Shown here piece by piece: positions 35,130 through 43,628 of a stretch of 64,000 nucleotides of DNA. The stretch comes from Acidisarcina sp. GTDB lineage: Bacteria; Acidobacteriota; Terriglobia; Terriglobales; Acidobacteriaceae. Both the position numbers and the translations under genes were made by a program. The stretch covers positions 62,001 through 126,000 of the forward strand of contig DATLIY010000009.1 of NCBI GenBank assembly GCA_035539175.1. Direction: 5' to 3'. Under the pieces are notes generated by a model. The model saw only the letters and a program-made list of their open reading frames with translations, did no database searches and had not been told where the DNA came from. Numbering within the stretch: position 1 is the first letter of the stretch; every line of letters begins with the position of its first letter.

Positions 35130-35720
35130 TCAGGAAACGGCGACCGCCGCGTGATGCCCGGTCGCCAATTGGCTCCCCATAAACATCAGGCGAAGCCCAA
35201 AATACAGTGCATAAAATCCAACAGCGCGGATCGCCATAGCCTCCGTTCCCAGCGCGCCCACCACCAGCAGCACTCCAAAAGTGATGCAAAGGAAAGCCGA
35301 AACCAGCAGCAGGTTCCGCGGCAGCGGATGGCGGCTGAAGCTGGGAAGCATGGCCAGGTCCAGAGCCGTCACTAGAAGCGCATGAAACGCCGCAACCACG
35401 GCCAGCAATCGCATGGTAATGGAAGGAGCCAACAGTACCGTCAGCCCCACCCCCAGGCCAATCAAGCCCGGCAGCCACCACACCAAAACCGTATGCATTC
35501 TTCTTTGCCGAGCCGTAACCTCGACGGCAACTACCAGGTCAAGCAACCCTGCCGCTACCAGCACAAAACCGGTACTTAACAACACGACTACTGTTACGAA
35601 CGTCCCCATCAACCGGTCTTCAATCAAGGGACGCAAGCTAATCAACCCGATGCTCAGCAACAAAGTCAGCCCGCCCTGCACAAAGCAGATCCAACGGTGC
35701 TGGATCAGTTGCTTCAGCAT
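35130..35720 (-). CDS. DUF308/HdeD-like membrane protein
   Basis: 196 residues with about six hydrophobic helices in pairs, starting at MLKQLIQHRWICFVQGGLTL, resembling the HdeD (DUF308) family implicated in acid stress in enterobacteria. It overlaps the 3' end of the USP gene by seven bases and is followed after 17 bases by the cNMP-fold gene, indicating one leftward operon. Family assignment rests on hydrophobic pattern and length rather than a diagnostic motif. Confidence 0.65.
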   Translation of the reverse strand: MLKQLIQHRWICFVQGGLTLLLSIGLISLRPLIEDRLMGTFVTVVVLLSTGFVLVAAGLLDLVVAVEVTARQRRMHTVLVWWLPGLIGLGVGLTVLLAPSITMRLLAVVAAFHALLVTALDLAMLPSFSRHPLPRNLLLVSAFLCITFGVLLVVGALGTEAMAIRAVGFYALYFGLRLMFMGSQLATGHHAAVAVS

Positions 35721-36622
35721 CGCACTACCATTCCTTCCGGGGGAGCTGGATCCGCCGCAACCGCCACCGCAGGAGGAATAAAAAATACCGGCGTCCTCGC
35801 TCGCGTAATGACCTCGTATGCCGTGCCGTGCGCACTCTTGCTGCGACTCTCCCGCTTGACGGGCACCACAATCATGGAGACTCGATACTCCGCAGCGACC
35901 GAGGCAATCACATCCGCTGGCGTCCCATCCTTTACCAGGCAGCGCACAGGAACCCCAGCCGTCCCTTGGGCAGCATTCACGCTGGCTGCGGTCGCAGCGC
36001 AGGGATCGGTCTTGGCCAATGCCTCTGCCTGCGTCCGCGCATGCACCAGGATGATGCCACCATGAATATGCTTCGCAAGCGACTGAGCTACGGAAATCGC
36101 CTTTCCCGCTGCTGCGTCGCTCTCAATCGGCACCAGAATTTCACCCCCGGTAAGCTCTGCCTCGCTTGTACTGACAACATCCGCGGCCACTGCCATTACC
36201 GGGCAAGGCGCCAAGCGAACAAGCTGCTCCGCAACCGTTCCCACCACTACCGGGCCAATCCCCTTCGCGCCGCGCGTACCCAAAATCACCAGATCGGCCT
36301 TGTACTGTTCGATCACCTGCAGCAACAGGTGAGTCACCACGCCCTGCCGTACCTCGGAGTTGCTCGGAATGCCCGCACTCAGAAACTCATCGGCCAGGCG
36401 ATCCATCTCTTCCCGCGCCGCGTCCGTCATCTCCTCCAGTACCTGCCGCGGCACGTCGGAGAGATTCGCATAGGAAACCGGGTCGATCACGTGAGCCAGA
36501 ATGACGCGCGCGCCATAGACGCTCGCCAGCAACCGCGCATAATGCAGCGCCGCCGCAGAAGTTTGGGATAAGTCCGTCGCTACAACAATGGTTTTGATCT
36601 CAGGAGACGCCGTGTACGGCAT
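35714..36622 (-). CDS. Tandem universal stress protein, first gene of stress operon
   Basis: 302 residues with two UspA domains. Domain 1 has the full ATP-binding pattern GTRGAKGIGPVVVGT (G-2x-G-9x-G-T); domain 2 lacks it (VKRESRSKSAHGT), so the pair is probably one ATP-binding and one regulatory domain. The ATG at 36622 follows AGAGGTGAC. It heads the leftward operon usp, DUF308 and cNMP-fold gene. The upstream gap contains two TGTGA-N6-TCACA-type palindromes that suit the FNR/CRP-like protein encoded 2 kb away. Confidence 0.9.
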   Translation of the reverse strand: MPYTASPEIKTIVVATDLSQTSAAALHYARLLASVYGARVILAHVIDPVSYANLSDVPRQVLEEMTDAAREEMDRLADEFLSAGIPSNSEVRQGVVTHLLLQVIEQYKADLVILGTRGAKGIGPVVVGTVAEQLVRLAPCPVMAVAADVVSTSEAELTGGEILVPIESDAAAGKAISVAQSLAKHIHGGIILVHARTQAEALAKTDPCAATAASVNAAQGTAGVPVRCLVKDGTPADVIASVAAEYRVSMIVVPVKRESRSKSAHGTAYEVITRARTPVFFIPPAVAVAADPAPPEGMVVRC

Positions 36623-36672
36623 GAAGTCACCTCTACAGATCTTCGAGTTTGGCTCCATGTAGCAACAGAAAC

Positions 36673-36688
36673 AGTGACGGAATTCACG
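36673..36688. promoter_or_regulatory. Second, weaker CRP/FNR-type box
   Basis: GTGA-N6-TCAC at 36674-36687, with the outer bases off consensus. Its centre (36680.5) is exactly 22 bases, two helical turns, from the centre of the stronger box, so two dimers could bind on one face of the helix. Confidence 0.5.
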
Positions 36689-36692
36689 TCTG

Positions 36693-36712
36693 CCTGTGAC
36701 TTACATCACAGG
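36693..36712. promoter_or_regulatory. CRP-type palindrome TGTGA-N6-TCACA
   Basis: Perfect seven-base arms CCTGTGA and TCACAGG around six bases. It lies about 70 bases upstream of the leftward usp start and about 100 bases upstream of the rightward GH3 gene, so it could control either. The match to the recognition helix of the local FNR/CRP-like regulator is the best support. Confidence 0.65.
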
Positions 36713-36814
36713 ATCGACGGCATTCGCGTGTAATGACAGGCCGTGCCCCGGAAATCCCTTTGCAAAAAGAAACCTGCTTCTGTAGGCTGGACGCGATTCC
36801 GGAGCGCTCAAAAG

Positions 36815-39301
36815 ATGCGTAATCAATCGTTTGCTTTAGCCATTTTTCTGTCTGCTTCCCTGTGTACATCCGTGGTTCGCGCGCAAGCACCTGTGCCAAT
36901 GAGTCCGGCCATCGAACAACGGGCTCATGCCATGCTCGGCAAGATGACGCTCGAGGAGAAGATCGATCTCATCGGCGGCGAGAATGACATGTTCATCCGC
37001 GCGATGCCTGACGCGGGCTTTCCTCAACTGAAGATGTCCGACGGCCCAATGGGTGTTCGCACCTGGGGCCCCTCCACGGCGTACGCAGCCGGAATCGGAC
37101 TGGCTGCCGCGTGGGATCCTGAACTTGCGGAAAAGGTCGGCGTTTCGCTGGGAAGAGATGCCCGTGCCCGCGGAGTCAACTTCCTGCTCGGCCCCGGCGT
37201 GAACATCTACCGCGCCCCGATGAATGGGCGCAATTTCGAGTATCTCGGCGAGGATCCTTACCTCTCGGCCCGCAACGCTGTCCGCTACATCGACGGCGTG
37301 CAAAGCCAGGGCGTGATTGCAACCGTCAAACACTACGCCGCCAATAACCAGGAGTTTGATCGCCACAATGTCAGCTCCGATGTGGACGAGCGTACCTTGC
37401 GCGAGATCTATTTCCCCGCCTTTGAAGCTGCGGTTCGCGAGGCTCATGTTGGAGCCGTGATGAACTCCTATAACCTCGTCAACGGCGTGCATGCTACTCA
37501 GAATCCGTTCCTCAATCTTCAGGTTCTGCGCAAGGATTGGGGATTTCAAGGCATCGTCATGTCGGACTGGGATGCGACCTATGACGCGGTGGGCGCCGCG
37601 AACAATGGACTCGATCTCGAGATGCCCTATGGCAAGTTCATGAACCGCAAGAACCTGCTGCCTGCCGTCCACGATGGCAAGGTAACCACGGCAGCGATCG
37701 ATGAGAAAGTACAGCGCATCTTCGCGACCTCTCTCCGCTTTCACTTTCTCGATCGTCCGCAACTGGATCTGAGTCTCCCCCTCTATAGCCAGGAGGGACG
37801 TCGAGTGGCCCTTCAGTGTGCCCGCGAGGGGATCACGCTCTTGAAGAATGAAGGCGGAGTGCTTCCCCTGAGCGCAGATACCATCAAGACAATTGCCGTG
37901 CTTGGCCCGGATGCGTGGCCGGCTGTCAGTGGTGGAGGCGGCAGTTCCGAAGTGACGCCATTTGAGTCGGAAGGCATCATGACGGGACTCAGCAACTTTG
38001 GCCACGACAAGGTGAGAGTGCTCTACGCCCGTGGCCTGCCAACCTTCCGCGAGATTCTAAAGCAGACAAAGTTCGACAGCGGCGTACGGGTGGAGTTCTT
38101 CGACAATGACCAGTTCACCGGCACGCCAAGGATAAGTACGGAACAGCGCATCGGCCCCTCGAAAAACGCCGAATCGACTCCGCGGCCAACCGCCATCCGC
38201 TACACCGCAAGCTATACTCCGGCCAAAAGCGGTAACTATTTCTTCCTGGTCTCCGGGTCGAACTCTGACACCTACAAATTGACCGTCAATGACAAGATGT
38301 GGCTGGAGCAGCACCATAGGGAGGGCCAGGCCCCGCGATGGGTCGAGATACCGCTCCAGGCCGGCAAGCCCACTTCCATCCGGCTGGACTATATCGGCAA
38401 CTCCGCCGGTCGCAACCTCAACCTCGGCATACGCTCCGCCGACGAGATGATTTCGCCCGAGAGCAGGAAGATCGCGGCTCTCGCCGATGCTGCGGTCGTT
38501 GCCGTGGGTTTTGACACCGCAACTGAAAGCGAAGGCTCCGATCGTACCTTCCAACTGCCCTGGGGACAGGACGCATTGATCCAGGCCGTTGCGTCGGAGA
38601 ACAAGAAGACGATCGTCGCCATCACCGCCGGCGGAGGGGTAGACATACGGACATGGATCGACAAGGTTCCCGTCCTCCTCCAAAACTGGTATCCCGGAGA
38701 GGAGGGCGGAAGGGCCATAGCGGAGATTCTCTTTGGCGCGCACAATCCTGAAGGCAAGCTGCCCGCCACCTTCGACGGCTCCTGGGAGGAGAGTCCGGTC
38801 CACGACAGCTACTACGCCACAACCGGCGCGGACGGAATCCCTCACGTGAAGTACAGCGAAGGCCTCTTCTATGGCTACCGTTACTACACGTCCGCCAGCA
38901 GGAAGCCCCTCTTTCCCTTCGGGTTTGGCCTCTCTTACACGACCTTCAGCTTCTCCGGTCTTGAAGTCACTCCTGCCAGCGTCAAGGCCGGCGACGAAGT
39001 GACCGTCTCCTTCGACGTCACGAATACCGGCCGTCGCGAGGGGGCGGAGGTAGCGCAACTCTATGTGAGCGATCCCTCGGCAACTGTCAAGCGTCCGGTC
39101 ATGGAGTTGAAGGGATTCGAGAAGGTTCGCCTGGCGCCCGGTGCGAAGCAGCGCGTCACGCTGAAGCTGAACGACCGCTCTTTCTCGTACTACGATGTTG
39201 CCTCCCATCAGTGGAAGATCGATCCGGGCAAGTTCACCATCCTGGTTGGCGACTCTTCCGAAAACACTCCGCTTAAGGGCGATCTCACCATCGGCAAATA
39301 A
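36815..39301 (+). CDS. bglX: Secreted GH3 beta-glucosidase with PA14 domain
   Basis: 828 residues with a signal peptide (MRNQSFALAIFLSASLCTSV up to about VRAQA). The GH3 N-terminal barrel contains the nucleophile Asp251 in IVMSDWDATYDA and substrate-binding KHYAANNQE. The C-terminal alpha/beta domain is interrupted by a PA14-like carbohydrate-binding insertion (about 425-565) and followed by a fibronectin-III-like domain (about 715-820). The pattern matches beta-glucosidases/beta-xylosidases acting on plant oligosaccharides in the periplasm or outside. GGAG lies 10 bases before the ATG at 36815. Ends in a strong terminator. Exact glycoside unknown, so the symbol is tentative. Confidence 0.87.
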   Translation: MRNQSFALAIFLSASLCTSVVRAQAPVPMSPAIEQRAHAMLGKMTLEEKIDLIGGENDMFIRAMPDAGFPQLKMSDGPMGVRTWGPSTAYAAGIGLAAAWDPELAEKVGVSLGRDARARGVNFLLGPGVNIYRAPMNGRNFEYLGEDPYLSARNAVRYIDGVQSQGVIATVKHYAANNQEFDRHNVSSDVDERTLREIYFPAFEAAVREAHVGAVMNSYNLVNGVHATQNPFLNLQVLRKDWGFQGIVMSDWDATYDAVGAANNGLDLEMPYGKFMNRKNLLPAVHDGKVTTAAIDEKVQRIFATSLRFHFLDRPQLDLSLPLYSQEGRRVALQCAREGITLLKNEGGVLPLSADTIKTIAVLGPDAWPAVSGGGGSSEVTPFESEGIMTGLSNFGHDKVRVLYARGLPTFREILKQTKFDSGVRVEFFDNDQFTGTPRISTEQRIGPSKNAESTPRPTAIRYTASYTPAKSGNYFFLVSGSNSDTYKLTVNDKMWLEQHHREGQAPRWVEIPLQAGKPTSIRLDYIGNSAGRNLNLGIRSADEMISPESRKIAALADAAVVAVGFDTATESEGSDRTFQLPWGQDALIQAVASENKKTIVAITAGGGVDIRTWIDKVPVLLQNWYPGEEGGRAIAEILFGAHNPEGKLPATFDGSWEESPVHDSYYATTGADGIPHVKYSEGLFYGYRYYTSASRKPLFPFGFGLSYTTFSFSGLEVTPASVKAGDEVTVSFDVTNTGRREGAEVAQLYVSDPSATVKRPVMELKGFEKVRLAPGAKQRVTLKLNDRSFSYYDVASHQWKIDPGKFTILVGDSSENTPLKGDLTIGK

Positions 39302-39321
39302 GCAAAGGCACCTTAGCTCAT

Positions 39322-39357
39322 GCCCGGCTGCATCTTCCTATGCAGCCGGGCTTTTTT
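39322..39357 (+). terminator. Intrinsic terminator after GH3 gene
   Basis: GCCCGGCTGCAT (39322-39333) pairs perfectly with ATGCAGCCGGGC (39340-39351) around CTTCCT, followed by six T residues (39352-39357). The clearest intrinsic terminator in the window. Confidence 0.92.
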
Positions 39358-39422
39358 GGGCGCACGCTCATCATCGGATTTCAATGCCGTATATTGAATG
39401 GGCATCAGGGTGGAGGATTTTC

Positions 39423-40346
39423 ATGTCGACATCGCAATCGCCACAACAGAAATGGCCCTCTCTTCGCTGGGATGAGTGGAAGGACACCGCTGACACACTC
39501 CATATGTGGACACAGATCGTCGGAAAGGTTCGGCTGGCGCTCAACCCGCTCCGCAATCATTGGTGGAATGTTCCCTTTTACGTCAGCGCAAGAGGCCTGA
39601 CCACCGGGGGCATTCCCTACAATGGCTCCGTGTTCGATGTCGAGTTCGACTTTGTTGCACACGAGCTCGTCACCCGCATGGGCGATGGCCAGGTGATTGC
39701 CCGTCCACTGCGGGCGCAGTCTGTCGCGGCGTTCTATGCCGAGTTTCTGGAGACATTGAAGGTGCTCGGAATCGAGGTATCCATCTATGAAAAGCCGGTG
39801 GAGATCAGCAACCCGATTCCCTTCCCGCAAGACGTCCAGCACGCAAGCTATGATCCCGAATACGCTCACCGCTTCTGGCAGATCCTCGTGCGATCCCAGG
39901 CGATCTTCTCGAAGTTCGAGACTGCGTTTCTGGGCAAGGCAAGCCCGGTCCATTTCTTCTGGGGCAGCTTCGATCTGGCGGTGACGCGCTTCTCCGGCAG
40001 GCCAGCACCGCCCCGCAAGGACGCGGACAGCATCACCCGTGAAGCCTACTCCCACGAAGTGATAAGTGTAGGATTCTGGCCGGGCAACGGAGGTTATGGA
40101 GCCGCGGCTTTTTATGCCTATGCCGCTCCGGAACCCGCCGGACTCAGCCAGCACGCCATCCAGCCGGCAAAGGCCTTCTATGATAACAACCTGAAAGAAT
40201 TCATCCTCAAGTACGACGACGTATGCTCCTCCTCCACGCCAGATGAGGATGTCATGCAGTTTATTGAGAGCGTCTACGATGCCGCATCAACACTCGCAGG
40301 ATGGGATCGCCACTCGCTGGAGAGGGCTCCGGCCGCTGCAGTCTAG
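39423..40346 (+). CDS. DUF5996-family protein
   Basis: 307 residues, cytoplasmic by sequence. It resembles the DUF5996 family: the N-terminal block LRWDEWKDTADTLHMWTQIV, then RNHWWNVPFYVSARGLTT and a C-terminal SVGFWPGNGGYGAAAFYAYA. No catalytic motif I can name. Start ATG 39423 has GGAGG seven bases upstream. Single gene between two hairpins; function unknown. Confidence 0.8.
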   Translation: MSTSQSPQQKWPSLRWDEWKDTADTLHMWTQIVGKVRLALNPLRNHWWNVPFYVSARGLTTGGIPYNGSVFDVEFDFVAHELVTRMGDGQVIARPLRAQSVAAFYAEFLETLKVLGIEVSIYEKPVEISNPIPFPQDVQHASYDPEYAHRFWQILVRSQAIFSKFETAFLGKASPVHFFWGSFDLAVTRFSGRPAPPRKDADSITREAYSHEVISVGFWPGNGGYGAAAFYAYAAPEPAGLSQHAIQPAKAFYDNNLKEFILKYDDVCSSSTPDEDVMQFIESVYDAASTLAGWDRHSLERAPAAAV

Positions 40347-40379
40347 ATCGGGAGCCATCCCGCGGTGCCACTAAAGAAG

Positions 40380-40412
40380 ATGGCCGCGAGTTGCAAGCAA
40401 CTCACGGCCATA
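40380..40412. terminator. Hairpin between DUF5996 and ku
   Basis: ATGGCCG-C-GAGTTGC and GCAACTC-A-CGGCCAT form a 14-pair stem with one mismatch around AAG-like loop bases. It lies between convergent genes and probably terminates both. Confidence 0.6.
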
Positions 40413-40454
40413 CCTTCGTATCTTTAGCCAATCGAAGCCGAAGCAAATCAAACT

Positions 40455-41336
40455 TCAGCCTGCCTTGCGTTTCCGCTGCGGAGCGGACTTCCGCTCGGCG
40501 CGGGATTCCTCGACCGCCACTTTCTTCGGCGGCTTCTTCTCTCCCTGCACCTTCGGCTCTTCCATCTGGCGAGCCTCGATGCTCTTCTTCAGAGCATCCA
40601 TCAGGTTGATCACCGGAGCCAGCCGGCGATGCTGCGTCTGCGCAGGTGCGGCCAACTGGCCGGCTCCCTTGCTCTCCACCAGCTTCTCTACGCGGGATTC
40701 ATACTCGTCCTTGAATTGCTCCGGCTGAAAGTGGCCTGTGAGCTGCTTCATGAACTGCTCCGCCAGTTGTACCTCCTGCGGCTGCAGATTAAGGTCTTCA
40801 TCCTTTCCGAATTCGCTCACCTCTCGTACTTCAGAGGCATAGTAGAGCGTGTGCAGGACGAGCCCCTTGTGGTAAGGACGGATCAACACCACCTGCTCGC
40901 GCTGGTGCATCGTCAGCTTGGCAATGGCAGCCACCTGGAGCCGCTCCATGCCCTGCATCAACAGGGCATAGGCACGGCGTCCCGGTTCTTCCGCAACGCT
41001 GTAGTAAGAGGTTTCGAAATAGATGGGGTCGATATCGTCCAGCTTGACGAATTGCAGGATCTCCATCGCCTCGGACGACTCTGCCTGGAGCCCCTTCAGC
41101 TCCTCGTCGGAGACGAGAACATAGGTGTCCTTGTCTACCGGGTAGCCCTTGGCCAGCTCGCTCCGCTCCACAACCCGCTCGCAGTGGGGACAATAAAGCT
41201 GCTGCTTGATGCGCGTCCCGCAGACTTCGTGGATCTGATTGAAGCTGATATGCGTCTCCCGCGCCGCTGCAAACAGGCGCACAGGGACGGAAATCAGGCC
41301 AAACGTAATATATCCCTTCCACACAGTCGATGCCAT
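40455..41336 (-). CDS. ku: Ku DNA-end-binding protein (NHEJ)
   Basis: 293 residues. The bacterial Ku core is clear: VWKGYITFGLISVPVRLFAA at the N terminus, CPHCERVVERSEL, GYPVDKDTYVLVSDEEL and the RPYHKGLVLHTLYYASEVRE region. The last ~60 residues are a basic, lysine- and arginine-rich tail that may bind DNA or a ligase. A homodimer would ring DNA ends and recruit LigD, which is not in this window. GAGGGAG precedes the ATG. It lies after the lar genes on the same strand, 106 bases apart, so it may be separate. Confidence 0.95.
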   Translation of the reverse strand: MASTVWKGYITFGLISVPVRLFAAARETHISFNQIHEVCGTRIKQQLYCPHCERVVERSELAKGYPVDKDTYVLVSDEELKGLQAESSEAMEILQFVKLDDIDPIYFETSYYSVAEEPGRRAYALLMQGMERLQVAAIAKLTMHQREQVVLIRPYHKGLVLHTLYYASEVREVSEFGKDEDLNLQPQEVQLAEQFMKQLTGHFQPEQFKDEYESRVEKLVESKGAGQLAAPAQTQHRRLAPVINLMDALKKSIEARQMEEPKVQGEKKPPKKVAVEESRAERKSAPQRKRKAG

Positions 41337-41442
41337 GGATCTCCCTCAACGCGGAAGCGTGCCGCGCATGTGGGATGTGACCAGGCGCGCGTGAGGTTTT
41401 CTCGCAGCCTTGAAAAATTCTCCGGATTCGGACCTACCCGGC

Positions 41443-42258
41443 TTATTTGGCCAGCTCGGATTGAACTCCGCGGCCCTCGGAGTTGCTCGGATCATCGGCG
41501 GCAACGGCGCTCTGGCGCAGAATCATGCTCGCAACATACGCAGCGCCAAAGCCATTGTCGATATTCACCACAGTCACATTCGGAGCGCAGGAATTCAACA
41601 TGCCAAGCAGCGCGGCCACCCCGCCAAATGCGGCGCCATAGCCAACGCTCGTCGGCACAGCAATCACCGGTGCGCCAACCAGGCCACCTACGACGCTCGG
41701 CAGCGCGCCCTCCATACCGGCACAGACGATCACCGCCTTGGCGCGGCCCAACACCTCATGCTGCGACAGCAATCGATGCAGCCCCGCGACTCCGACGTCA
41801 TAGACGCGATCGACCGAGGCGCCCATCGCCTCCGCCGTGATCGCAGCCTCCTCCGCTACGGGAAGATCGCTGGTACCCGCACAGAGAACGGCGATGTTTC
41901 CGGGCAGTTGTCGCACCGATTGCTGACGCAACGTGATGATGCGTGGAACCTCGTGATACTTTGCCCCAGGCACCAGCTCGCGCACCGCATCGAAGGCCGC
42001 AGCATCCGCGCGTGTCGCCAGCACATCTCCGCCCTTGCGCGCCATGCGGAAGAAGATCTCCGCCACCTGCTCCGCCGTCTTGCCCGCGGCGTAGATCACC
42101 TCCGGCAGGCCAATGCGCAGGCTGCGATGGTGATCGATCTTCGCAAATCCCACGTCCTCAAAAGGGAGATGCGAGAGTTGCCCCAATGCTTCGCTCGGAT
42201 CGACGATTCCGCTGCGTACCTCTTGCAGCAACGCCAGCAATGTCTCCCGCGTCGTCAT
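41443..42258 (-). CDS. larB: LarB, pyridinium-3,5-biscarboxylate synthase
   Basis: 271 residues. First enzyme of nickel-pincer nucleotide cofactor synthesis; carboxylates and hydrolyses nicotinic acid adenine dinucleotide. Homologous to PurE: the C-terminal half has CAGTSDLPVAEEAAITAE, CAGMEGALPSVVGGLVGAPV and TSVGYGAAFGGVAALLGMLN. The N-terminal ~100 residues are the LarB-specific part (DHHRSLRIGLPEVIYAAGKT). Its ATG overlaps the larC stop by four bases (ATGA), so it is last of larE-larC-larB. Confidence 0.95.
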   Translation of the reverse strand: MTTRETLLALLQEVRSGIVDPSEALGQLSHLPFEDVGFAKIDHHRSLRIGLPEVIYAAGKTAEQVAEIFFRMARKGGDVLATRADAAAFDAVRELVPGAKYHEVPRIITLRQQSVRQLPGNIAVLCAGTSDLPVAEEAAITAEAMGASVDRVYDVGVAGLHRLLSQHEVLGRAKAVIVCAGMEGALPSVVGGLVGAPVIAVPTSVGYGAAFGGVAALLGMLNSCAPNVTVVNIDNGFGAAYVASMILRQSAVAADDPSNSEGRGVQSELAK

Positions 42259-43628
42259 CGGATGGCTCCTGCCTCTGTCGAAGGCGCCGCTTGCAGAGCA
42301 GCCGCTGCTATAGCGGCCTGCAACACCACCTTCACCGGCACGCCGCGCTCTTCGGCCAGCAGACGGCAGTCTTCATACTCCGGTGCAAAGTTATAGTCCA
42401 CGCCCGCAAAGGCTCCTCTCTTGATACGAACGCGCCCGTAGGCTGTCTCCACCTCGGTCCAGGCACGGTCCAGGCATACCCGCGATTCTTCGCGCACGCG
42501 ATAGCCAAGGGTGCTGGTCTCGCGCAGCAACAGCTCGCCAAACTCCGCGCTCCGCTCCGGGGCCACCAACAGCGTGAGCAGCGTTCCCAGGCGCCCCTTC
42601 TTCATCGTCACCGGGGTGGACATCACATCCAGCGCGCCACGCTCCAGCGCAAGCTGCATGCAATGCGCCAGCACCTGCGGACTCTGGTCGTCGATGGCGC
42701 ACTCCAGCACGGCCACCGTCTCACGGGGCATCAACACAGGAGCATCCTGCGACTGCCCGATGCTGAGGCGCACGACGTTGGGAAATCGTTCAGGATTGCG
42801 ATGGCCCGCTCCGTACCCGATCGACTCCGTTCGCATGCGGGGCTGCTCCGCGAAATCGCAGCCCAGCGCTCGCAGCAAAGCCGCTCCGGTGGGGGTCACC
42901 AGTTCCATCGGGATGCCGGAGGAGTAGGTCGGAGCGCCTCGCAGCAACTCCGCCGTCGCCGGCGCGGGAACAGGAAAACGCCCATGCGCGCAATCGACCC
43001 AGCCACTACCCACATTGAGGGGAGAACAAATCCATCGCTCAACGCCCAGCGCATCCAACCCAACCGCATTGCAGACGATGTCCACAATCGCATCCACCGC
43101 GCCAACCTCGTGGAAGTGAATCTTCTCCACAGGCACGCCGTGAATCCGCGCCTCTGCCTCACCCAGGAGGCGAAAGGCATCGCTGGCCAGTAGCCGCGCC
43201 TTCGAAGAGATCTCCGCTTTTTCGATGATCTTCAGAATCTCCGGAAGATTGCGGCTGTGCTCATGCGAATGGGCATTTCCAGCCTCTGGATCGGCAAGCT
43301 CGTGCGGGTGATCCGCATGTTCGTGGTCATGGCTATGTTGGTGGTCGTGCGCATGCTCGTGCCCGTGCTCATGCGCGTGGTCATGCAGGCGCTTCTGAGA
43401 ATGCTCATGTGAGCCTGCATCTTCCGCCAGCTCCCCGCCCACCAGCACGTCCACCTTCGTGGCCTGGATGCCGCTGCGGTTGACACGCGCAACGCGAAGC
43501 GTCGCACCCAATCCCAGCGCCGCTGCAGTCTGCTCCAGCATCGCGGGAGAAACCCCTGCATCCACCAGCGCGCCCAGCAGCATATCGCCACTTATTCCCG
43601 CAAAACATTCGATATACGCAGTCTTCAT
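42255..43628 (-). CDS. larC: LarC, nickel-insertion enzyme, single full-length frame
   Basis: 457 residues; inserts Ni into the pincer cofactor in a CTP-dependent manner. The N-terminal block (AYIECFAGISGDMLLGALVD) and FHEVGAVDAIVDIVCNAVGL, PMELVTPTGAALL and CAIDDQSPQVLAHCM are diagnostic. In Lactobacillus the protein is made by frameshift from larC1/larC2, but here it is one open frame. Residues 74-124 form a variable loop with 19 histidines in HDHEH-like runs, likely a nickel-binding or storage segment. Overlaps larE and larB by four bases each. Confidence 0.95.
   Translation of the reverse strand: MKTAYIECFAGISGDMLLGALVDAGVSPAMLEQTAAALGLGATLRVARVNRSGIQATKVDVLVGGELAEDAGSHEHSQKRLHDHAHEHGHEHAHDHQHSHDHEHADHPHELADPEAGNAHSHEHSRNLPEILKIIEKAEISSKARLLASDAFRLLGEAEARIHGVPVEKIHFHEVGAVDAIVDIVCNAVGLDALGVERWICSPLNVGSGWVDCAHGRFPVPAPATAELLRGAPTYSSGIPMELVTPTGAALLRALGCDFAEQPRMRTESIGYGAGHRNPERFPNVVRLSIGQSQDAPVLMPRETVAVLECAIDDQSPQVLAHCMQLALERGALDVMSTPVTMKKGRLGTLLTLLVAPERSAEFGELLLRETSTLGYRVREESRVCLDRAWTEVETAYGRVRIKRGAFAGVDYNFAPEYEDCRLLAEERGVPVKVVLQAAIAAAALQAAPSTEAGAIR

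Noticed and set aside
42255-43628. Programmed frameshift in larC as in Lactobacillus larC1/larC2
   Set aside because: The frame is continuous from N-terminal to C-terminal LarC motifs.
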